A stretch of 10,801 bases of DNA, from assembly GCA_965602655.1 (NCBI GenBank), contig CBFCZE010000096.1:1-10801 (forward strand), in the 5' to 3' direction. This stretch comes from JAAERC01 sp965602655. Lineage in GTDB: Bacteria > Zixibacteria > MSB-5A5 > GN15 > PGXB01. Numbering within the stretch: position 1 is the stretch's first letter; every line of letters begins with the position of its first letter. Below, one piece after another: positions 5,408-10,801 of the stretch. A program made the translations under genes and the position numbers. Below the pieces are notes generated by a model. It did not search any database and was not told where the DNA came from. It was given only the letters and a program-made list of their open reading frames with translations.

Positions 5408-7060
5408 ATGAAATGCAAAAGACTAATCTTGATGGTTTTGGCGCTGGTCATTGTAGCCCTGATGACATCAGCGTTGGCCGATGTGCCGATGTATTTCAAT
5501 TATCAGGGTCAACTGACCGATGATATGGGCGAGCCGATTACAAACATCTCGCCCGGTGTGCAAATGACATTTACAATTTGGTTTGCAGAGTTTGAGACAG
5601 ATCCCGGATATCAGATGTGGACCAGCGGATCGGTTATGGTTCCAGTGGAAAATGGACTGTTTGAATATCAAATCGGCCCCCTGACGCCTACTTCATTATT
5701 ATATTTCAGGGATAGCCCCGATTATTGGTTGGGAATTCAAATTGAGGGGGATCCCGAACTTAGTCCTCGGAGCAAGTTGATTTCAGTGCCGTATGCCTGT
5801 CATTCAGCGACGGCTGATAACTCGGCCAATGCCGATCACGCAACCACCGCCGATAATGCAACAACGGCAGATAACGCCACATCGGCCGATCACGCGACTA
5901 CGGCCGATAACGCGACCACGGCTGATAATGCGACGTCGGCAGATCACGCAACAACTGCAGACTACGCGGGATCGGCTGATTATGCAAACAGAACCGATGA
6001 TATTTATGTTGATGAATCAGGCGATATGATGACCGGGAATTTATATTTTGATTTGGACGAAGATACTTACAATGATGCGGAAATCTTTTTGTATGGACAG
6101 TCGGGCGATTTACGTCTGTATGACAATGGTATGCCAACAGCGGTCTTATATGGTGATACCTGGGGCGAACTGGTTATGTATAGCCCGGCCGATATGTGGA
6201 GTCCCAGAGTTCATCTTGCCGGTCGCAGCGATCAGTCATATTTGATGTTAAGTGCTCATAATATGAATATTAAATCCCAATTGTCAGCTTATAGTTCCGG
6301 TGGAAAACTTGAGATTAAAGATGCCTCCGATCTTAATGCAATTGTTATGGATGGCGGTCAAACCGGAGATGATGCCGTTGTTTTGCCAAATAAGGCCATT
6401 AACAATACCGAAATACTTGATGAACCGGGGATTGCATATGTCGTCACTAGTGGATCAACAGTGCTAATCAAACCAACCATGTCCGACATAGTTAAGGTGG
6501 ATATTACTATTCCAGCGGACGGATATATAATGCTAACGGGGCGCACCAGTGCTTATTTGTCGGGAACGACAGGCAATAATTGGGGCGTTTTCCAAATAGA
6601 GGAAACTGCTGGAGGATCGTTTGATCCCGGTTATTTTGTGGAAGTTGGTGCCAATGTCTTCCCCAACACCAGCATGTTTGCCTACTCTGTTTATGCCGAC
6701 CGAGTTTATTTTAAAACAGCTGGGGATTATGAATTTCGTCTGGAGGGATTATATATTGCTTCAAATCCGAGCGCCAGTGCCAGTACCACCAATAGCTCAA
6801 TAAAGGCAGTATTTTATCCAACATCTTATGCCACGGTAAAGGCTGTTACCGCCAATCCGGGTGACAATCCCGATGCGAAAATGGTAACTTCTGTTAACCC
6901 GGTTACCAACACTGAAGAAACCATGTATGAAATTGATTTGCGGTATTATGAGCTAAGAGCCAAAGAAGCCAAGGCACAAGCATTGCAGGCGGAACTGGAA
7001 CTTCGTAATATGCAGGACGAGGCGGCCCAGCAGTCTATAAGAGAGGAGACCGGGCGATGA
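5408..7060 (+). CDS. Secreted fibre-like protein with ADxATx hexapeptide stalk and C-terminal coiled coil
   Basis: The start is set by GGGAGG (5396-5401), 6 bases before the ATG. A Sec signal peptide ends at about ALA/D (24/25). A beta-rich domain (about 25-130: FNYQGQLTDDMGEPI, WLGIQIEGDPELSPRS, ISVPYA) resembles a domain common in surface proteins of FCB bacteria. Then come ten hexapeptides A-D-[NHY]-A-x-x (136-195), including an 18-residue unit repeated exactly. GDMMTGNL (about 205-212) matches the xMTGxL motif frequent in phage-type tail fibres. A long beta-rich body follows, and a charged helix near 508-540 looks like a coiled coil, which would suit oligomerisation. There is no enzymatic motif. 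The organisation suggests an extracellular filament or stalk protein, by analogy only. Its stop overlaps the next start (ATGA), so the two are made together. The family is recognisable; its function is not established. Confidence 0.8.
   Translation: MKCKRLILMVLALVIVALMTSALADVPMYFNYQGQLTDDMGEPITNISPGVQMTFTIWFAEFETDPGYQMWTSGSVMVPVENGLFEYQIGPLTPTSLLYFRDSPDYWLGIQIEGDPELSPRSKLISVPYACHSATADNSANADHATTADNATTADNATSADHATTADNATTADNATSADHATTADYAGSADYANRTDDIYVDESGDMMTGNLYFDLDEDTYNDAEIFLYGQSGDLRLYDNGMPTAVLYGDTWGELVMYSPADMWSPRVHLAGRSDQSYLMLSAHNMNIKSQLSAYSSGGKLEIKDASDLNAIVMDGGQTGDDAVVLPNKAINNTEILDEPGIAYVVTSGSTVLIKPTMSDIVKVDITIPADGYIMLTGRTSAYLSGTTGNNWGVFQIEETAGGSFDPGYFVEVGANVFPNTSMFAYSVYADRVYFKTAGDYEFRLEGLYIASNPSASASTTNSSIKAVFYPTSYATVKAVTANPGDNPDAKMVTSVNPVTNTEETMYEIDLRYYELRAKEAKAQALQAELELRNMQDEAAQQSIREETGR
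5813..5992 (+). repeat. Ten in-frame hexapeptide (18-base) repeats
   Basis: An AD dipeptide recurs every six residues from 136 to 190. Within this, ADHATTADNATTADNATS occurs twice without change (142-159 and 160-177; DNA 5831-5884 and 5885-5938). The two copies differ at 10 of 18 codons, every difference being a synonymous third-base change. A third unit begins ADHATT and then diverges to ADYAGS, ADYANR. Confidence 0.85.
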
Positions 7061-7665
7061 AACCAAAATTTGCCTTGTTGATTTTTGCGGCTGTTATTCT
7101 GCTTCCGCTTATTGTGGTCGGTGGTAAATCGGTTGAACAAAAATTGGTTGGTGTAAAGAGCCTAACACCGATTATGGAGCAATCACTGCCTTTGGCAGAA
7201 AAAGAGACAGTAAATTCTGAGTCTGTGAAATCTCCCTCAAGAGCCGGAGAGGAGATAAACTGGCAGGTGAGATCCAGCGGCGGCACAAAAGGCACATCTA
7301 CCAACTATATTGTCAACGGAACGATATCGCAGACGGCGACTGATGAAGGCAGTTCCACCAATTATATTGTTAATCATGGTTACTGGCAGGAATTTGTTAC
7401 AGCCGGTCCGTGTGATTGCGAACCGGGTGAGGCGGATGGTACTCCACCAATAAATATATTGGATATTGTTTATATAATTAATTACAAATATAAGGAGGGT
7501 CCGGCGCCGGTTCCATACGCGCTGTGCAGCGCCGATGCCAGATGCGAGGATTGTATAGTCAATATTCTGGATATTGTATATATAATTAATTATAAGTATA
7601 AGGAAGGTCCGCCACCCTGTACATGTGAAGAATGGATGACTACGTGCGGACCATTGCAAAAATAA
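7057..7665 (+). CDS. Secreted dockerin-repeat protein with STNYIVN repeats
   Basis: The N-terminus (about 3-22) is a signal peptide or uncleaved membrane anchor; there is no clear AxA site. A segment INWQVRSSGG...STNYIVN (81-87)...STNYIVN (100-106)...HGYWQ (107-111) is typical, from memory, of surface proteins of Zixibacteria-like genomes. The C-terminus has two dockerin-type repeats with identical 17-residue cores NILDIVYIINYKYKEGP (133-149, 169-185). Classical dockerin repeats bind calcium through D-x-N-x-D-G loops; here those positions are degenerate (EADGTPP and ADARCEDC). Eight cysteines surround the repeats (119, 121, 157, 163, 166, 188, 190, 197), so disulfides may replace calcium. AGGAG (7044-7048) is 8 bases before the ATG, which overlaps the previous stop. 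Dockerins usually bind cohesins; none is in this window. Partner and ligand are unknown. Confidence 0.8.
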   Translation: MKPKFALLIFAAVILLPLIVVGGKSVEQKLVGVKSLTPIMEQSLPLAEKETVNSESVKSPSRAGEEINWQVRSSGGTKGTSTNYIVNGTISQTATDEGSSTNYIVNHGYWQEFVTAGPCDCEPGEADGTPPINILDIVYIINYKYKEGPAPVPYALCSADARCEDCIVNILDIVYIINYKYKEGPPPCTCEEWMTTCGPLQK

Positions 7666-7717
7666 TGATGTCCTGAGTTATATCAATTCTGCAAGTGCAC
7701 GAGAACCTATTGACGGC

Positions 7718-7734
7718 GCATAAAAAAATTATGC
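7718..7734. other. Short AT-rich palindrome GCATAA-aaaaa-TTATGC
   Basis: A 6-bp inverted repeat with a five-A loop lies between the dockerin gene and the terminator. It is weak and without a T run. It may be a processing site or chance. Confidence 0.25.
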
Positions 7735-7757
7735 TGTTCAAAAGGTGCTGCAGAATG

Positions 7758-7789
7758 AGCGGTCGGCGAAAATAAACCGGCCGCTTTTT
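7758..7789 (+). terminator. Intrinsic terminator of the secreted-protein operon
   Basis: GCGGTCGG (7759-7766) pairs with CCGGCCGC (7777-7784): seven Watson-Crick pairs and one G-T, with an added A-T at the base. The loop is A-rich, and TTTTT (7785-7789) follows. It lies about 95 bases after the dockerin stop. The facing minus-strand gene ends at 7788, inside the T run. The minus strand has no T run after the stem, so termination there would be weak. Confidence 0.75.
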
Positions 7790-8894
7790 AATTGGGCTGC
7801 TTTTTTTCCGAATACAGGTTGCCGTAGAGCTTATAAAATGTATGTACTCCCAGAAGATATATCGACGGAAATATCAGAGCCAACCCGCGGAGCTCATCTC
7901 TGTTTCCCAGAAACAAAAACAATGGCAGCATAATAATAAAAGAATATTTGAATAAAGAGCGGATTTGTACCGGTTTTTCCTTCCATTTATAAGAAATAGC
8001 AAAGATAAGTAAAAACAGCGAAATTATATTGCCGCCACGCGGAATTCCCAAAAGCGGTGCATAGGTTTCGTAGAATTTCAAATAGGACAGAGGATTTATC
8101 CAGAACAGAAGATTGGTAAATATCCGGACTGAATGAAGCGGTTCCGGATTGTCGGCAAAAAGAATTCTGATGAATATCAAAATTGCCAGGCCGATTATAA
8201 ACTGGGCGGCGATATGTCCCCAGAAAACCGGTTTTGGCATCTTCTTGAATTTTAAAACCGCAAAAAACAGAATAATAAAAAAGCCGATCTCTTTATTCAG
8301 GACTGCCAGAGGAAATATCAAATAATAAAGCGGCCAATGCGATCTCAGAATTAAAACCAGAGCAACAATAAAAAACATAAGTTCCGGGAAATCATACATG
8401 TAACCGCCATGAATAAATGTCATCGGCAACAGGATAAGCGCCAGCGCCGGGGCAAAATCGAGGGCGGCGGCAGGCGGATCGTATATTATCTTCGTCAGTT
8501 TCCTCAATGCGACAATGGTAATTAAAAGACAGATGAATAAATAGAAATAGGTCAGATGATATTTCGCCGAAGCAGCAGCATCCCAATTTTCCGTGACATG
8601 AACATACCGAAGCAGATTGGAATCGAAAAGCAGATCTTTTTCCAATTTGGAGATAACCGATTCCGGAATAAGCGAAACAGCGCTGTTTATTAGTACCGGA
8701 GTCAGAACCCGATAAGCAAACGGCTGCTCGGCGGTATAGGTCATCATCTTATTAAATCCGAACCGTTCGCTGTTACCCCGGAATCCATTGATATCCATAA
8801 AGGTGTTAAGAACTATCAGGCAGACGATAAAATAAAGAAGAGCCAGAAATATATATCGAAAATGATTCGAATATTTATCGATTTGTAAATTCAT
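7788..8894 (-). CDS. Polytopic membrane protein of unknown function, possibly GT-C glycosyltransferase-like
   Basis: The 368-residue protein has about nine or ten hydrophobic segments (about 14-32, 115-131, 145-161, 170-183, 190-213, 225-246, 289-302, 315-330, 337-353). QPFAYRVLTPVL (57-68) on the first large loop, an LNKE motif (199-202) between helices, and GNRDELRGLAL (330-340) before the last helix resemble layouts I associate with polytopic GT-C type sugar transferases and EpsG-like proteins. This is resemblance only; the acidic catalytic motif of a GT-C enzyme is not certain, although DINGFRGNSERF (34-45) lies in the right loop. The ATG has no Shine-Dalgarno. The gene is divergent from rqcH, with 160 bases between starts, and its 3' end overlaps the terminator of the facing operon. 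No neighbouring sugar-pathway gene supports a specific role. Confidence 0.7.
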   Translation of the reverse strand: MNLQIDKYSNHFRYIFLALLYFIVCLIVLNTFMDINGFRGNSERFGFNKMMTYTAEQPFAYRVLTPVLINSAVSLIPESVISKLEKDLLFDSNLLRYVHVTENWDAAASAKYHLTYFYLFICLLITIVALRKLTKIIYDPPAAALDFAPALALILLPMTFIHGGYMYDFPELMFFIVALVLILRSHWPLYYLIFPLAVLNKEIGFFIILFFAVLKFKKMPKPVFWGHIAAQFIIGLAILIFIRILFADNPEPLHSVRIFTNLLFWINPLSYLKFYETYAPLLGIPRGGNIISLFLLIFAISYKWKEKPVQIRSLFKYSFIIMLPLFLFLGNRDELRGLALIFPSIYLLGVHTFYKLYGNLYSEKKQPN

Positions 8895-8954
8895 ACCGTT
8901 GTTTCAATTTAAAATAATTGACATAAAAACTAAAGGAATTATTTGATTTTTGGG

Positions 8955-8990
8955 CCGTCAGGACGAATTAAAAAGAATTAAAAAGAATTA
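8955..8990. repeat. CCGTCAGGAC followed by tandem GAATTAAAAA
   Basis: CCGTCAGGAC (8955-8964) repeats the arm of the left-hand palindromes. It is followed directly by GAATTAAAAA twice (8965-8974, 8975-8984) and a partial third unit GAATTA (8985-8990). It lies in the divergent gap between the membrane-protein gene and rqcH. The decamer tract could vary in copy number and alter promoter spacing, which is inference. Confidence 0.5.
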
Positions 8991-9054
8991 AGAAAAACAG
9001 GAAGATTGACCTTTATATTTTAGTTTTGAAAATAAAACGATTATATTGGCTCCC

Positions 9055-10719
9055 ATGCAAACAGCGCTTCATATATATGCTCTGGTATGCGAGTTAAAAG
9101 AATGTTTAGCAGGCGGCCGGTTTAAAACATCCGAGTTCTATAAAAAAGAACGTGAGGCATATCTACTTTTTAGGGTCAAAAAAGGAACGGTCGCTCTGGG
9201 TCTGGCTTATCACCCCGCCGGCTTTGGCGCTTTTGTAATACCGCGAAGCAAAATATCTGTTAAAACCAGGGAAAAACCGTGGCCGTTTTTTCAGTTGGCG
9301 TATGAGGCTGACATTATTTCAATTGAACAACTGGGTCTTGATAGGATAATTAAAATAAATTTAAAAAAGGGCTCGGACAATTTTTCTATAATTATCGAAG
9401 CAATCGGCCCTAACGGTAATCTCTGGCTTCTTGATAACAACAATAAAATTCTGGCGACACTTCGGAATAAAAAATATGATCCGGATATTCAATATAATCC
9501 TCCGACTGCTCTTGATAGATTAAATCCATTTGATTTCAGGTTGGAGCAGTTGACCGAATTAATCAAAGATAGCACAATTGAAATCGGGTCGTTTTTATAT
9601 AAAAATTTTTTGGGACTTGACAGAGTTCTGGCCGATGAAATCGCCGAGCGGGCCGATCTTGATTTCACGATGCCAATCAATGAAATAACCAAAACCGAAA
9701 CGGAACGTCTGGTAAAACATATTTTATCGACGGCGGAACTGTTTGAGCGATATGGCTCCGGGTATAGCTATGATACTCCGGCGGTGGCACCGTTTAAGCT
9801 GCACCATTTATCCGGTGAACCGAAAAAGCATAAAACTCTTTCGCTGGCTGTGTATGACATGATAAAAGACCGTAAGGCGGTCAAGGTGGAACTTTCCGGA
9901 AAACAGAAAATCCTTGAGGCGGTCAAACGGTATGTTAAAAAGCAAAAAAGAAAAATCGTGTATGTCGAGAAAGATATTTCTTCTGCCGAAAAGTTCGATA
10001 TGTACCGTCAGTACGCTGAAATTCTGAAAGCCAATATCACCCGGATAAAAAAGGGACAGAAAACAGTTACCCTTGACAATCTTTATGAAAATAATTCCGA
10101 CCGGGTCACGATAACTCTTAATCCGGCCCTGACGGTGGCGGATAACGCCGATTTGTATTTTAAAAAATATCGGAAAGGCAAAGATGGGCTTGATCTATTA
10201 AAAAGACGGCTGGAAATCGCGCGAATTGAATATGAATCGGCCGAACAGATGCTGGATGAGTTTGAAACCGATTTTGATTCGGCCGAAAAAAAGTATGAGA
10301 CCGAGATTCTGGAAATTCTTCCGACCACTGAAACCAAAAGAGCGCAGGCGCCCAGACTTCCGTATCGGAGTTTTGTCCTATCCAGCGGAGTTACAATATT
10401 TGTTGGCAAGGATGGTGCCGATAATGATACAACAACTTTCCGTCATGCCCGTCCGTACGAGCTCTGGTTCCATACTTCGCAGTGCGCCGGTTCGCATGTC
10501 GTTTTGAAATTTCCCAACAAAAATTTCCAGCCGTCGAAAAATGAAATTGCCGAAACGGCAGCAGCGGCGGCCTTTTACTCTAAGGCCAGAAAGTCCAAAA
10601 CTGTTCCGGTGATATACACCGAGCGGAATTATATCCGCAAGCCGCGTAATGCCAAAGCCGGTCTGGTGACAGTCGAACGCGAGACAATGGTAATGGTCGA
10701 GCCGAAAAAACCGGAATAG
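9055..10719 (+). CDS. rqcH: RqcH/NEMF-family (NFACT) ribosome quality-control protein
   Basis: RqcH binds stalled 50S subunits carrying peptidyl-tRNA and recruits tRNA-Ala to add C-terminal alanine tails that mark the chain for degradation; older annotations say fibronectin-binding protein A. Seen here, counting from ATG 9055: an NFACT-N domain (about 1-215) with GLDRII (94-99) carrying the D96-R97 pair equivalent to the tRNA-contacting D97-R98 of B. subtilis RqcH; a helical and coiled-coil middle (about 280-425, with YFKKYRKGK at 368-376); and an NFACT-R domain (about 436-550: LWFHTSQCAGSHVVL, AFYSKARKSKTVPVIYT, IRKPRNAKAGLV). The 554 residues are close to the usual length of about 570. By eye, the Asp near the N-terminus of Rqc2 (D9) is His6 here. 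ATG 9055 is preferred to TTG 9046, as homologs begin about 13 residues before the EL motif. No Shine-Dalgarno is present. Confidence 0.88.
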   Translation: MQTALHIYALVCELKECLAGGRFKTSEFYKKEREAYLLFRVKKGTVALGLAYHPAGFGAFVIPRSKISVKTREKPWPFFQLAYEADIISIEQLGLDRIIKINLKKGSDNFSIIIEAIGPNGNLWLLDNNNKILATLRNKKYDPDIQYNPPTALDRLNPFDFRLEQLTELIKDSTIEIGSFLYKNFLGLDRVLADEIAERADLDFTMPINEITKTETERLVKHILSTAELFERYGSGYSYDTPAVAPFKLHHLSGEPKKHKTLSLAVYDMIKDRKAVKVELSGKQKILEAVKRYVKKQKRKIVYVEKDISSAEKFDMYRQYAEILKANITRIKKGQKTVTLDNLYENNSDRVTITLNPALTVADNADLYFKKYRKGKDGLDLLKRRLEIARIEYESAEQMLDEFETDFDSAEKKYETEILEILPTTETKRAQAPRLPYRSFVLSSGVTIFVGKDGADNDTTTFRHARPYELWFHTSQCAGSHVVLKFPNKNFQPSKNEIAETAAAAAFYSKARKSKTVPVIYTERNYIRKPRNAKAGLVTVERETMVMVEPKKPE

Positions 10720-10738
10720 TCTAACCTAATAATGTACT

Positions 10739-10756
10739 GTCGGGTGGGGCACCCCG
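10739..10756. other. GC-rich hairpin downstream of rqcH
   Basis: GGGTG-ggg-CACCC forms a short stem about 20 bases after the rqcH stop, in an AT-rich flank. The following sequence has scattered Ts but no clean run, so it is at best a weak terminator. It may instead be part of a dispersed repeat cut by the window edge. Confidence 0.3.
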
Positions 10757-10801
10757 GCTAATAATTATTTCCATTTTAATTGGCGTCAATAACACTGCCG
10801 A

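Noticed and set aside
5793..6137. Arg/Pro-rich plus-strand and His/Arg-rich minus-strand frames across the hexapeptide repeat
   Set aside because: These are out-of-frame readings of the regular 18-base repeat, which stays open in several frames.
5408..7060. Phage tail-fibre gene and prophage
   Set aside because: The xMTGxL motif and stalk are fibre-like, but the protein has a Sec signal peptide, is coupled to a dockerin protein, and no phage genes are nearby.
10128..10135. Another CCTGACGG copy of the palindrome motif
   Set aside because: It lies inside rqcH, codes for conserved-looking residues, and has no partner arm nearby, so it is probably chance.

Overview
This window looks like a chromosomal segment from an uncultured Gram-negative bacterium of the FCB (Fibrobacteres-Chlorobi-Bacteroidetes) superphylum. 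Candidate phylum Zixibacteria or a close relative is my best guess. That guess is inference from remembered family style: a secreted protein ending in two dockerin-like NILDIVYIINYKYKEGP repeats with flanking cysteines, STNYIVN repeats ahead of them, and a partner with a YQGQL...VPYA domain followed by ADxATx repeats. No rRNA or tRNA gene is visible to confirm it.

Layout, left to right. Bases 1-53 are the start of a minus-strand gene for an exported protein that runs off the window. Bases 54-888 hold no gene I can support. They carry several repeats: three copies of a TGACGGAACAAACCCATTTT-type motif, two palindromes built on CCGTCAGG/CCTGACGG, a nested palindrome, and a REPIN/MITE-like double hairpin. 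Next comes a two-gene plus-strand operon with overlapping stop and start codons: a SpoU-class rRNA methyltransferase lacking the RlmB N-terminal domain, then a reductive-dehalogenase-like protein with three N-terminal membrane helices and two 4Fe-4S motifs. It meets, one base apart, a minus-strand gene for a 700-residue pentapeptide-repeat membrane protein whose best promoter would give a nearly leaderless mRNA. A 514-base gap with one strong hairpin follows.

The next plus-strand unit is two translationally coupled genes (ATGA overlap): a secreted fibre-like protein with a hexapeptide stalk, and a secreted dockerin-repeat protein. A good intrinsic terminator ends it. A minus-strand polytopic membrane protein of unknown function then runs divergently from the last gene, an RqcH/NEMF-family (NFACT) ribosome quality-control protein, which ends about 80 bases before the window does.

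Functionally the window is a mixture: RNA modification and ribosome rescue (rlmB-like, rqcH), a possible corrinoid-dependent reductase, and cell-surface proteins. I see no CRISPR array, transposase, integrase or phage structural operon. The most unusual items are the membrane-anchored RdhA-like protein (possibly an anchor-catalytic fusion), the secreted hexapeptide/dockerin pair, the pentapeptide-membrane-pentapeptide protein with its recurring interrupter module, and the RqcH homolog with a substituted N-terminal residue.
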